From Heliopora coerulea (Eukaryota; Cnidaria; Anthozoa; Scleralcyonacea; Helioporidae): DNA of 64,000 nucleotides. Every line of letters begins with the position of its first letter. Within the stretch, counting starts at the first letter, position 1. Under the pieces are notes generated by a model that saw only the letters and a list, made by a program, of their open reading frames with translations, had not been told where the DNA came from and did no database searches. A program made the translations under genes and the position numbers. Positions 44,501-56,121 of the stretch are shown piece by piece. Location of the stretch: assembly GCA_030142905.1 (NCBI GenBank), contig JASJOG010000137.1, positions 62,001 through 126,000 on the forward strand. The letters run 5' to 3'.

Positions 44501-45254
44501 TAACGTTTAATTTTGTCATAAAACAAAATGGTATAAAAATTTAATATTTTCTAATATTAGGACTCCTAAACACACAAACTCGTCTCCTCTCATTCAATGT
44601 TGTTCCATTTTGTTCCTTACGCCCTACATGGTGGTTTGGTTTACACAATATACAGCTCATTCTCTACAAGTCAGTTTGTCGAAGGTTGAAAGAAAGAAGA
44701 AAAAGTAGAATATGAGGATAGATGGATAGAGGAATTTAAAGAAAGATAAGAAAAGAGAATGAAAGGAAAGGAAAAAAGAAGCAGTGGAAGTGAAAGGGAA
44801 GAAAAAGAGATGGGTTAGCATTTTAAGGAGAAGGGAATGGAAGGAAAATGTAACTTGACAAGACATAAAAATACTTCTGATTTATAAAAGGCCAAAAAAT
44901 ACCGCGTTTTTTGAAGTAGTCGGAGTCTCACGCCCATTCCAAACGTAGAAAATAATATTCCCCTCACCCACCACCCGAAGCGCGGTGCGAGGGTACTAAT
45001 CTCGACATGCGTGGAGTCCTGTTATACGCGTGGTGACTAGGGAGAAAAATTTTTGCTTTGTGTATGTATGTTTCTGTATATATATAGGTATATATCCATG
45101 GAGTCCGGTCACTCAAAAATGCCGTGTGCAAGCTCGGGGACTGGTATGTTGTTGACCAAAGCATACTTAGGCACCGTATTGAAGCAAATCGATTTACTCT
45201 CGTTCTTTTTTCCTTTGTATGGATCCCTCAGACGTTGTTTAAATTATTTGAACA
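44501..45254. other. Unassigned stretch with a GA-rich tract
   Basis: A second purine-rich tract lies at about 44683-44850. No gene was recognised. Confidence 0.5.
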
Positions 45255-45566
45255 TTGAAGCCTGTAAATGACTTAAGACCGGCAAAGGAAATGGCTTTCT
45301 TGGTGCCTGCGGCTGGTTTCGCTTTTGAGGGCCACCTCATTAACTGGACAATTTATGACTTGAAAGAGCACTTCTCAAAGTTAGCTCCTTGGAATATGCA
45401 TTTGCCAACTGTTTACTTTTTGCAGCAACGCTTTGTCTCGGTTCTTCCTGATTTGTATGAACAAAAGACGTATGGGAACTCGCTTGCTCTCACGACATTT
45501 GCTAAGCGACTAAGTGTATTAAAACGACATTCTTCGCTGAAGTTGAATAGACGCCGATTTGTATAA
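45255..45566 (+). CDS. Unrecognised open reading frame
   Basis: A frame of 103 codons with balanced composition, including PAAGFAFEGHLINWTIYDL and TTFAKRLSVLKRHSSLKLNR. No family is recognised. It lies just left of a Crypton-like fragment on the other strand and may be a piece of a mobile-element protein. There is no splice or promoter support. Confidence 0.2.
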   Translation: MKPVNDLRPAKEMAFLVPAAGFAFEGHLINWTIYDLKEHFSKLAPWNMHLPTVYFLQQRFVSVLPDLYEQKTYGNSLALTTFAKRLSVLKRHSSLKLNRRRFV

Positions 45567-45683
45567 ATTTTGGGACTTTTCACGTTCTGGTAACCACTTA
45601 CCTAAGATACACAATCACAGGGACGTCTGAATCGATTAGCTTTGATATATAAATTCTGCGAACGGAATTGTTTTGGGCAGCTT

Positions 45684-45887
45684 TCAAAAGTAGCTTCCGA
45701 CTTCATTTTTCGCTAAGGGAGACTTCTTGTACCAAACATTATCGCCTGGATTTTGTTGGTGTTTATTGGTAAAGTAGAATGAAGATTCTGGTTCATTCAT
45801 CTCTGTAGGACGATTACTTTTGAACAATTTACAATATTTAACCGGACAGCGTTCATGGTCAATTGTTTGAGAAGTGGGATAGCACAC
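45684..45887 (-). pseudogene. Crypton-like (DUF3504-type) protein fragment
   Basis: The minus-strand frame reads HERCPVKYCKLFKSNRPTEM, then SSFYFTNKH and NVWYKKSPLAKNEVGSYF. The pattern Cys-Pro-Val..Arg-Pro..Phe-Tyr..Trp-Tyr..Asn-x-x-Gly is that of the tyrosine-recombinase-derived domain shared by Cryptons and ZMYM/QRICH1 proteins. Catalytic residues are not covered. The piece is isolated and ends at a TGA, so it is probably a fossil. Confidence 0.5.
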
Positions 45888-46489
45888 TCATCGTCCAGAA
45901 GAGTGGTCCAGGCCATAACAGTCTTTGGATGCTTTCTCCGATTTCCACACAAAGATTTCATCGCCTCAGTCAGGGTTTTTTCCGTTATGAAATGCTTTCC
46001 ATTGAAGACGTTAGGATGTATTTTTGGCTCGAAACAAAAATGGAAGGTAAACAGTCACCAGGTAACTCGCTGCAAAGCTACTTGTTTTTGATCACCAAAT
46101 TATCCTTCGGCAAAACAGTTGTCCGCTTCAGTCTTTCTCACTTCGAGAGTGATTTGTGCATGATGACCGCTACCGTATTCGACCAGTAATGATTTCATCA
46201 GGATTTTAAAACCTCTCAAGAAAGTTTAAAATCGTCTTTGTATAAATTTACCGTTCAACCCTTTGTATCGAGGTGCCACTGAATGCTTCGTTGAAAATAC
46301 GCAAGAGTAGCAGGTTTGTACGCCATTTTTCTTTTTTATTGATGTTTTACCGTGGAAAAAGTACGTGTTTTACTTCCCTCTTCTCGTTCTTCTTTCGACA
46401 AAACTTGCACAAGGTTTGCTTGTCGTATTTTGTTTTATGTTTTGTATTTTCCGATTTTTGGTCAGGGATAAAAATGCAGAACTCATGCA

Positions 46490-47200
46490 TGGTTTCTTTG
46501 TTTATTTCGTCCGTTTTCTAATTTGTTTCATCTTTGTCAACAAAGTTTTGTACCTCCGGATGAATGGTTAGCATAAATCTTCTTCATAGCACTTCTAATA
46601 GACATTTTTAACCAACTTTGAGATAATATAGAATTTATTAGTTTTTTGAGACAAAAATTATCAAAAAAAATGTTCACTCATGAACTGTCCGTAATGCTGA
46701 TATCCGACCAGTAACCTTTGAGAATGATCCAATCTTAAGACGGAAAGGCTGGCTGCCTAATAAAAAATCTTTCTTTAAAGCAAAATGAGTGCAAAGTTTG
46801 ATTGGAAAACGACTCGAAATATCTCAAGATTGCAACTAATACAAGGTCTTGCTATGAACATCCATTGATAAGCAGTAGAATTGTCAGAATGGATCTCTTA
46901 TCGTTTATTAAACCGTTAAAGGCTATTCTCACCAAACATTTTGTTTTAATAGAACAGAATTGAAATTTTAAATGTAAATATGACAACAAGCAGTTTAAAT
47001 GTAAAATAATTTGCAGTTTGGGTTGTTAATATTTGTGACCAAATGTTGTGTTTTCTTTATTGCATTACCTCTTCCAGTTATAGTAAGGAGGATTTGTCTT
47101 TTTGACAACTTTGAAAAATTATCAATGTAACTTGGATTCTCGAGAGATGTATTGGAACGGTGGGCGAGGGTTTGTTGCGTACACGTATTTCTAGTTTTTA
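46490..47200. repeat. Dispersed repeat, copy B (partner at 14.93-15.57 kb)
   Basis: It matches copy A from TTTGTTTATTTCGTCC to TACACGTATTTCTAG in the same orientation, with an extra insertion after TCCGGATGAAT. Its right end abuts the Harbinger-like exon. Confidence 0.7.
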
Positions 47201-47406
47201 TAATCGACTTCGTCCTCTGACTCAAGCTCCTTCACTATATGGTGATAACGTCCAAGCTCATTCCTTTTGTCAATCCATGATCTTGCCCAAGTATTCCTTT
47301 CCCTTCTTTTTGGAAAATTCTTTTGGGGTTCATCATCTTCCAGGTCGAGAAGTATCAAAATTGCTAGAGCACGCTTTCTTCTGTTTTGCAATTCAACCAT
47401 GACATT
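47191..47406 (-). pseudogene. PIF/Harbinger-type transposase N-terminal exon remnant
   Basis: The minus-strand frame reads NRRKRALAILILLDL, then RRERNTWARSWIDKRNELGR and YHHIVKELESED. The order Arg-rich, Trp-x-Arg-x-Trp, Gly-x-Tyr-His-x-Leu/Val-x-x-Glu-Leu is typical of the N-terminus of HARBI1-like nucleases. It stops immediately where the dispersed repeat begins, so the catalytic part is lost. Confidence 0.5.
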
Positions 47407-47500
47407 TAACGTTCGAATGTTTCGAGCGCTTTGCCGCGACTGGAAAAGCGAGTGTGAAGTCTGGTGACCAGGCGATTGGATGCAGGTTTTGGTGACCCTT

Positions 47501-47578
47501 TTACACGATGCAACGGTTTGTTACACCTGTCTCGCACTGCGTTGCGAGACGGGTTTCACAAACCGTTGGATCGTGTAA
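47501..47578. repeat. 78-nt hairpin
   Basis: The segments starting TTACACGATGCAACGG and ending CCGTTGGATCGTGTAA pair, as do inner CTGTCTCGCA and TGCGAGACGG. This gives stems of about 35 bp around a short loop. It is a probable end or remnant of a foldback MITE. Confidence 0.7.
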
Positions 47579-48687
47579 TACTGGCTTATTACAGCTCTTC
47601 AACGTATATTCAATAATTTAAATGTACGAATGTTTTTGGTCACAATTTGTTAAGCCGTTTAAGGTAATTCTAGTCGGACGTTTTGTTCTAAAACAGCTCA
47701 GAAAACAGTTTTTAACATTGGCCATTATTCAAAATTTTTTTTTTTCTTTGATAACTTTCTTTGTCCCTGGCCTTTCACGTGGACTGTGGAATAACAAGAG
47801 TCTGATTTACGATGAGTGAACCAGATTGTTAGCAATTTCTCAGTTTACCTGCTAAAATGCTATTTCTTGGAGACGACGTTTGGCTAACAATGTTTTTTTT
47901 TTTCACTTTCCAGTTATAATAAGGACAATTTGTCATTCAAAAATTAAATTTCTGGGTTTTTTTTTCTCAATCAAGAAAAACGTCAAATCTGTTCGTATTC
48001 TCAAGGAATATGAAAGAATCTTAGACGAGGGTTTGCTGCGTACATGTATTTCTTGTTACTTGGCGTATTTGGAACACTCCACTACAAATTTCCAAAGAAA
48101 TCTGTAAATATTCTGACGAACGTTTAAACATATCCTTTGAAATTTCCGAAGTTTCTGCAGAAAGTTTCCAGCTTCTTGTTCTTTGGTGAATATTCCTGTT
48201 GAAACCAATTACAACGCCCCACACAGAATAGGGATTTAGGGAATTAGAATAGCAGCTTAGGAACGTAGGAAAATTTCAGATGACTTTGTAAATATTTCTT
48301 GGAACATTCAGCGGTTTTCAAAGAAATTTGCGATAAAGACTTGCAATTAAATAATCAAAAATTTGGGTCTTGGCATTTGACGGAGCTTGGAATGTGAGGC
48401 CTTAGAAAACTTTTCGTTTGTCACATTGGATTCCTTTCAACTACAAAATCAACTACTTGTGTTGGTTCATCAACAATATTTTTTTAATCTTTTCACGTAG
48501 CTTTTAAACGTTTGTATGTGCTCTGGTGCTATAGCAAGGAGACGCCCAAAAGTATGCCTTTATGCTTGGGAAAAAAGGATGAACATGCTTCTGTCCCATT
48601 TATTAAAATAAACAAATAAAACATTAAAAATAAACCGTGTGTTTTGCCATCAATTTTATTTTTATTATTTTATTTTTGTCATTTTAA
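47579..48687. other. Unassigned; contains a partial dispersed repeat
   Basis: The piece 47915-48060 (from CCAGTTATAATAAGGAC to TACATGTATTTCTTG) is a third, shorter relative of the 14.9/46.5 kb repeat. No exon upstream of the SLC22-like fragment was found. Confidence 0.5.
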
Positions 48688-48909
48688 ATAAGAATTCATC
48701 CATTGCTGCCTTTTGGAATTACGGGATTCATGTGTTTTCAATCTACCATTTTGACGATCTTCCTTCCAGACACTGCTAGCCAACCAACAATGGAGACTAT
48801 GGCTGACTTGAAGAGGAAACAAGGCAGTCCTTTGGAAATTGAAATGGAAAGGAAACGAGCCATTAACAACAACGAAAATGCATGCAATCCGTGGAATATA
48901 CCTTCATGA
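48688..48909 (+). pseudogene. SLC22-type transporter last exon, decayed copy
   Basis: The frame reads IRIHPLLPFGITGFMCFQST, then LTIFLPDTASQPTMETM and DLKRKQGSPLE. It is paralogous to the exon at 54544-54771, the C-terminal segment of SLC22 organic-ion transporters (last membrane helix, then Leu-Pro-x-Thr..Gln-Pro-x-x-x-Thr). The base pair before the exon is AA instead of the acceptor AG, and no partner exon is present upstream, so it is called a pseudogene fragment. Confidence 0.65.
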
Positions 48910-49960
48910 AAAAATGTCAACAGTTTTTTATCATTTCCATGTTTAACTATAACAATATTGCATGCAACCTTTCCCCCACAATGGGCAATATTTCAGGGAT
49001 TATTCAACAATGTTCGCTTCATCTTGGGCGAATAATTGTTAAACAATGTTCTACATAGAATGGGAAGTTGCAAATTATAACAGGAAGTTCAAACGTTTTA
49101 AAAATTCAGAAAAAAACTTTGTAAATGTTCCTAGGCACATTTACATATTTAAAGAAATCAAAGACTACATGCAGCATTTAGGTAATCGGGGACTGAATAA
49201 AAAAATTATTTGACATTTGTCGCTCATTCGCTGAACGGGATATACGAGGCCGTGTAAAGTTTTTCCTTTAACTGCATCGGGTAACGTATTTCTCGTTGCT
49301 TGGCCAAATTTGAAACCTCCTTTGAAAACTTCCTAAAAATTTGTTGTTATTCTTAGGAACATTTTCAAATTTTCTTTGAGATTTCTCTAAGTTCCTGCCG
49401 AAAATATTCAGTTTCCTGTTCAATAGTGAACTATAGTGCAGATATAGCAATTTGAAGGTCATTATTTTTCGTTAAACAATAGCAGTGCTCAACACAGAAT
49501 AGTAGCTTACGAGATTACAACAGCAGGTTGGGAACTAATAAAATTTTAAGAGAACTTTGCGAATGTTCCTTGGAACGTTCACAATTTCGCACTGAAATTT
49601 GCGATGAAGTCTTATCACCAAATAATCAAAAATTAGGTTCTAGAAGTTTGTCTATCATTCGCTGAATTTCGTATCCGAGGCATTACAAAATTTTTCGCTT
49701 GGCCACATCGGTTGACCGTTTCAGCAACTTTATCGGTAATCTACAATTTACTATGGCTCATCGACAATAATTTTAAATCTTTTTGTTTTATGCCCGAGCT
49801 TGTTTACGTTCCGCACGCCAATACTATGATTGGTGAAGGTAGACAAGATGACAAATTTATGTTTTAAACATGCATCTCTTGAAGTGTGAACGACTGAACT
49901 CTAAAACAGAATCGTGAAATAATTCATGAAATATTCTGTTCATGGACTTATTAACCCGAT
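48910..49960. other. Unassigned stretch
   Basis: AT-rich sequence with recurrent short motifs such as GGAACATT and GTTCCT, and loose internal similarity between 49080-49290 and 49510-49700. No gene is recognised. Confidence 0.4.
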
Positions 49961-49963
49961 TGT

Positions 49964-50071
49964 GTGGTCAGTACGGGAAAGTATTTGCCTGAGGTTTTCG
50001 TAATGGCCGAGCGACGAAGGAGCGAGGTCTGTGCGGAAAAACCCAAGGGCAAATACTTTCCCGTTCAGACC
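49964..50071. mobile_element. Foldback hairpin element
   Basis: GGTCAGTACGGGAAAGTATT and TGCC at the left are repeated inverted at the right (GGCAAATACTTTCCCGT, then TCAGACC), giving arms of about 24 bp. A similar but decayed unit lies near 39655-39775. Confidence 0.6.
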
Positions 50072-51339
50072 GATCAAATGAGGTTACTGAGGAGTTTATT
50101 ATATGGCTTTTGGTTTCTTTTTTCATTCCTTTTAACTAAGCTTTGTGCTCGTGCGTTAGCGGTTTAGGTTTACCTTTGGGACCTTGTCCAGGTGTCCGCC
50201 TAAAAGGGGAGGACACAGTAGGTAGTATGCATGTGTGGAGAAACCTTCTTATTTAATATCTAGTTTGGTTTCATCGCAAAACAAGCATATAAATGTAATA
50301 CTTCACTGATTTGAAATAAGTTCTTAACTTTCTCTATCTTTAACAAAACTTTAACTTAAAAGAAATAAAAAGTGTGATCACTTAAAGAAGAATCTAATAC
50401 GTGTTCGCTTTCGTGGCTCACGTGGTCGAAAGTCTTTAAAAATTTCAGTAACATTACGAAGCGGAATTGGTAGCTTGTTCAAACCCACGGTATTCTGCAA
50501 ACTCCGCTCGACGTTAGGTCTTTCTGAAGACATTGGACGATCCAAGTGTCCGTTTGAGAGAGGTTATTTTTCTCACTGGAACCCAAGATAGGTGTCAGCT
50601 TCCGCTTAAGATATGTGTCCGCTTAGAATTTTACTAAAGAAATGGCCAAGACTTCAGATAAGTGTCCGCTGAAGACAGTACTCCGCTTAAGAGGGGTGTC
50701 CATTAACAAAGACTGGAGTAAGGGTTCAACTGTACTTCATCTAGACAGTCTGTTTATTCCCAAGCACAATTTTGCGTATGAAAAGAAAACAAAGTGGCGT
50801 GTATTAAATGTGTATTTACTAACAAATGGTCATTAACATGTATAAAGGATATTTAAAACACAGAGATCATATATTAACTAGAGGGGACATTGTAGTAAAA
50901 TGTCAATCAATCGCAGTTGACAAATTGAAGGCCGTCATATTGGAGTAAATTAAGGGCGGCAAACCAAATAAAGCCCGGATGTAAAGTTCTAGGTAATGGT
51001 CATAAGGCACTTAACTTTTGTCTTTTGCTTTGTTTTGTTTTTTTGTTGTTGTTTCATTTTTATTTTCTTATATTTTTTTTTTCAGAAAAAGAATGCAAAA
51101 CAATTTGGGAAAGAATAATAGCCGACAAATAACCAGAGAAGCAAATTTTGTCAGTACAACTAACGAAAAGAAAAACTAAACAATTCCCTAAACATAAGTT
51201 GTTCGCCCTCGAGGTTCTCGGGCAGACAGAAAAGGGCCTGGAGAAGAACAATTTGCATCCCAAAATTGCCCAAAATGGCGGCGATCAATTTGATCCCAAG
51301 TTTCAGCCACTACGCCCCCTCTAGTTTTATATGATTTCT
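50072..51339. other. Unassigned stretch
   Basis: No recognisable gene. Short repeated phrases of the type GTGTCCGCTTA recur at 50190-50700. Confidence 0.4.
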
Positions 51340-52740
51340 ATGATTTAAAAGGCGTAACTTTCCTTGACTTAAAGAAAGCACTTGACTGTGTACACCAAAA
51401 TATTTTTGCTCAATAAATTTTTCCTCTATGGGATCATATCGGGGACTCTCTTGATTAGTTTGTCATACCTTAACAATCAGGTGCAGATAGACAAAATTGA
51501 CCCAATAATATCCTTTACAGCATACTACTCGTTGTGGAGTACCACAAGGTACCAACTTGGATTGCTACTTTTTTCTTAAATGTCCTCCATCCCTAGTATT
51601 TTTGCGAATAATACGAATCTAACAACATATGGGACATCTGTAGAGGAAATGCAAGTATATTTAATGATGATTTGGAAGACGTTGAACAAGTAGTTGCCAT
51701 ATACTCAACAGTAAAAAAGCGGAATACGTGATTATTGGATTAAGACAACGTTTAGCCCATATAACCGATGATCTGGCAATTTAACTGGGAGATTCAAATA
51801 TCTAGTGAGTCGAACATTCACAAGCTTTAGGCATTGTGGTTGATGAGCAACGTCTTTGGAAAAATCATTCTGATAGCGTTTCTAGGGTATTGGTATGCTA
51901 CGACAAATGAAGGAATGTGTCCCAAGACCAACATTGATTACTGTGCATAATGCTATATTGTTGCCGTATTTCAGTGGCGTAATCAGGTTCCCGCTGTTGG
52001 GGGTGGGGCACATAATTGAAGATGTACGGCCATACTATATAAAACATGCTTTTGTGGTCCACGTCATTAATGTGCCCATGAACTTCACGGACACAGTGGT
52101 GACGTAGACTTATTTCACGGATTCTATTCGTGTGCCATTTTCTTTTCTCTTCTTTTTTCTTCCAAATTGCGAACAAAGGTGACAGAATATTAGGATAAGT
52201 TCAAAATGACAACTTTAATAATTCATGTCGTTGATGTAAATCAGTAACTAACTCGAAAAACTCAAGTAGAAATCGTCAGAATCCTTTTAAGTAGTTAGCA
52301 GGAACTTCGTACAAAAATGTTTGTTACTGGACAATAAATAAGAATATCTCTTTGCTATTTCGTCAACGATGTATCGACGGTTTACTCCGATGTACCAACA
52401 GACTTGGAATGATCATGGCTGGAGGGCACGGCTCCCCCCTCCGGCTTCCCTATTGAATACGCTACCACCGTATTTTGACTACTCCAGCCTGGTCAGGGAT
52501 AATTACAATGATCATTTAATTGATAAACTACAAAACCGTGTAGAATAGAGCCACGAGGGTTATCTCAGGTCGATCCTACAAAACTAAATCTAGTGATGTA
52601 CTCAATGATTTGACCTGGCAACCATTGGTCAACCGTTGGAAAATAATAGATCAACATTCATGTATAAAGTAAAGAATAACAAACTTCCAGAAAGTATTAC
52701 CAGCATGTTTAACATTAGCAATAACTTAAACCTCAACCTG
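51340..52740 (+). pseudogene. LINE reverse-transcriptase remnant split by a hAT MITE
   Basis: In shifting frames the plus strand reads FLDLKKALDCVHQN (motif A region, 51365-51405), then NDDLEDVEQVVAIYS (about 51665-51710). After the insertion it reads DYSSLV and DKLQNRV, then SSDVLNDLTWQPLVNRWK (about 52590-52640) and KYKVKNNKLPESITSMF. This order is that of LINE ORF2 from the palm to the C-terminal region. Many stops and indels show an old copy. It is a different element from the one at the left edge. Confidence 0.7.
51972..52467. mobile_element. hAT-type MITE of 496 bp nested in the LINE
   Basis: The ends CAGTGGCGTAATCA and the inverse of TGGTAGCGTATTCA match at 10 of 14 positions. CCGTATTT is duplicated on both sides (51964-51971 and 52468-52475). 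Removing the element and one copy restores the LINE reading LLPYFDYSSLV. The 8-bp duplication and CAGTG start indicate hAT. There is no transposase inside. Confidence 0.82.
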
Positions 52741-54543
52741 TGAGGTAGTGATAATAATTATTCAGCTTCTAATGAAATAGACACTATATTGAGTCAAAGT
52801 GAATTTTCGAATGTCAGTAATTACTCATTTTAAGACCCAAGCGGGACCAGTTATCGAAAATGCAACTCCGGCTAGAAATCAATCCCTTGACTCTGGAAAT
52901 TTAGTGCAGTGCTCTTCCAGATGAGCAACAAATTAATGGAAGCCAGGGGTATACATTATGTTATAACATTTAATACACTAATTAATTATTGATTACGTTA
53001 AATAGAACAGACAGAAAGACTTCGTAAGGGGCTATAATTGAGGATACGTCCCTTGTCTCTAGTTTGGGTATTTTCGACTGTTCGCAATCTGTGTCCGCCA
53101 AAGGCAGAGCCTAATGCATGGGAGGGGGAACATGAGGGTGCGACTGGTGGGATCTTGGTCGTACCGACAAATTTCCCAATGTCGAAAATAATTTACTCGC
53201 TGTGCATGTAATGCTACGTACTGCATGTACTAAAAAGAATTTAGGAATGCTTCTAGAAGTATTAGCAATAATAAAAACTCAATGGCATGGAACCACGTGA
53301 TATCCTATGGCATTAAATTATAAACTGAACGTATACATGTTAATGAAGTTGATCACCCACGTGGAAGTAGTCTTGAGAAAGATTATCCCTGGATTTTTGT
53401 TTTGACTGACGTTTCAAAGGTTTCAGCGGCCGTCATGATAACGACTGTGAAAATTACCGCCCCCGAGGCAGTCGATGCGTTAGCCACAACAAGCACGTAC
53501 ACAGTCTTTCTGAACAGTACTTTAAAGTTTAAGTCAGACGATCAACTTTCACAAACTCGTTTTGACTTTGCTGGATTTCAACAGTTATCTTTGAACAGAT
53601 ACTATCACTTCTCAAAAACTATTCTCAGCAGATCCAAAATACTTGGTTACCGAGGAAACTCTAAAAAGAGAAACCGCAAGAGGAATTTCCAGATTTATTC
53701 TCTCCCCAAGCTCCTCTGGCACGTACCAGCCGTGCCCTCAGGTCACATCCTGCGGATTAACTTCCCATGCTCTTAGGTTGTGCCAATAGTGAAATGCTTC
53801 CTCCGCTTCATTAATGTAAGCTCAGTGAAAGGGACTAATATAACTTATCACACTATCAAGAGGATAATTTAAAATAAAGCAATCTATTTTAAAAGCTAAT
53901 TCTCGAGCTTTATTTTTGTTTCAGTCGAACATCATCAATCACCCATGCGCAATAACTCAGTATATTTATAGCCCTGTAATATAAGCTCAAAACTTTTTTG
54001 CTATGAAGGTGAATATTATTAAGAAATTAACAACTGTTAAATCTTTAACAGAAAAAATCCTGGAAACTTCAAAATAATGAATGGTGGAACCAAACAATGA
54101 GAATAGAGAGCTAGCACACTTATTGGTGCGTTAAATGGTCGATTTATGAATGATTTATGAGTAGACAGATCTTATTTCTCATGAAAAGCTATTACTAATG
54201 GATAATTCTGTACAGAAGTTGAAAAAAGTGTGTATGTGCCGTTAACTGCGACATAACAATAGTCTTGTACCATCCTTCACTTTTCCTCCGTTTTTTCAGA
54301 CCTTACAGTTACAAAGTTTGCTGGTAAAAGACCAAGCCATGCCTTCTTTAACGTAACAAATTTTTAAATTCTCTCGGGAAATATCCGTTAGTGCCAGTTT
54401 CCCACGCAATATTAAAACTAGCAAATGAAAAATTTTTCCATCATTGTAGATTTGACACCAATTCATAAGTACAGTTCTCAAATATAACCAAATATCTGTC
54501 CATTGTTGCTAGAATAGCCTAACGAGATTTCACCATAACACCT
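52741..54543. other. 1.8 kb without recognisable genes
   Basis: The frame 53402-53776 (plus, 124 codons) has no recognised motif. The region lies 3' of the SLC22-type gene and nothing else is assigned. Confidence 0.45.
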
Positions 54544-56121
54544 TCAGAATTGATCTTTGCAGTCCAGTTTCCTAGTAAAGATCTTGTTATTTACAACTGG
54601 TCCTTCCTGTTCGACTGAGAGAAGTGGACTGTCTTTTCCTTGATTTATCATATCATCCAAGGTTTCTAACGTTGACTGACCGTTAGTTTCGGAAAGTAAC
54701 AATGCAAGAACAGCGGACTGAAGGCAAATGAACCCCATAATTCCATAGGGTAGTGCTGGATGAATGCGGATCTGCAATACCATAACAATAACAATTTTCA
54801 GAACAATGTCAATAGATAAGAATTGAATAACGATAGATGAATAAATGAACGAACGAATCAATAAATGATAAATCAAACAGACGTTCTTGTTTTGGAAGAC
54901 TAAAAATGCTCTGAGGATCTGAAGCTACAGATGCTGTACTGATATAGAATGATAAAGCTTCTTTATCTATTTATTCATTGTTCTTATATAATTCGCCTTA
55001 AATAAAATCCATGGCATATGTGCCGACTATGTCTACTCTTCCCACGTTGCTTATATCAGTAGAGATCAATGTATGAACGTAACATTGACTTATAGATTTC
55101 AATATGATTTACCACTGTCGTGGATCTAGGATTTAAAAAAAAGGATAAGCCAAAAATAAAGGTATGCTAATGGTTGTAAGATTATGATGTTTTCATATAT
55201 TATGGTGAAAGTTTACGTTTGACATAGGAATGGTAAGTTTTCCTTTCTAACGAAACTTTTTACTCAGTCAAAAAAGGTGTCTCCAGCTATTAATAACACA
55301 AGACAATATTTTGAAGTGTAGAAGTAGCGAGGAGAGACCTGCTCTAAGGTTAGCTTTGAAATTTGATAGAGCAAGACATACGATCCACGGAAAAAGAAGT
55401 TACGTTTCTTGCCCCATGTCGGTGCCACAAACCGAAAAAATTGCATAAGTAAATACAAACCTAATTGCATGTACAGTCTCGACGATAAACAGCAAAAATT
55501 CTCACCAGAATTATTGACACATTTTGATAGAATTTGATTCCAAAGAACCTCTAGCATTTTTTTTCTAGTGAAAAGGGCGTTGAGCTTCACACATTGATCA
55601 CGTACTAATTTATGGAATACGAAAAAATAGTCAGATAACCGCTAAAAATTTACAGTAAACCGATGAAACCTTGATAAGTAGTGGGAATACGAACTATCGA
55701 CAGGTTAGAGAAAAATTTACAATCTTTTACCATGGCAGGGAAGAGCTCCAAGAAACATTAGAGAAACGTCGGCGATCGTCATAAGAGTTTGCTAGGCATA
55801 CTAATCAGAGGAGTCATTTTTCTTTAAAATTCTTCCCCTATGAGTGTAGTGTGCAGAGGAGATATTTTAATTACCTCTGGATCTCGGGTATTCGTTTCAG
55901 TGAACTGGAAAAATTGAGTACTGCGAGGAGCACTATAAGTGATCGTTAAAAGTTTGAGAGGACGGATAACGATCCAGAAAAGCTAAACGATGCTGTTGTT
56001 CTAATGTCTTCATAATGAGAAATGTAATAACTTAGTAAGCTTGCTTACCAACCAAACGATGTAGCTAGCCGAAAAGGACCCAATTCTTGCAGCAGCAGAG
56101 GACGTGCTTAATCCCATTGAT
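54544..56121 (-). CDS. SLC22-type organic ion transporter, two 3' exons
   Basis: The penultimate recognised exon is 56121-56049 (acceptor TTTTTAG|A, donor TTG|GTAAGC). It reads SMGLSTSSAAARIGSFSASY then IVWL, matching the SLC22 segment Gly-x-Gly..Arg-Ile-Gly..Pro-Tyr-Ile. The last exon is 54771-54544 (acceptor ATTGCAG|ATC), with IHPALPYGIMGFICLQSAVL, then LLLSETNGQSTLETLDDM and a stop. The phase-0 junction joins them cleanly. These cover the last two membrane helices and cytosolic tail of a 12-helix major-facilitator carrier in the plasma membrane. The first exon begins in phase 2, so earlier exons must lie above 56.1 kb, but none was recognised before the PLE cluster. The substrate cannot be inferred. 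Confidence 0.75.

Noticed and set aside
53402..53776. 124-codon frame or antisense SLC22 exon
   Set aside because: Neither strand shows transporter motifs or in-phase splice sites, and it lies 3' of the gene's final exon.
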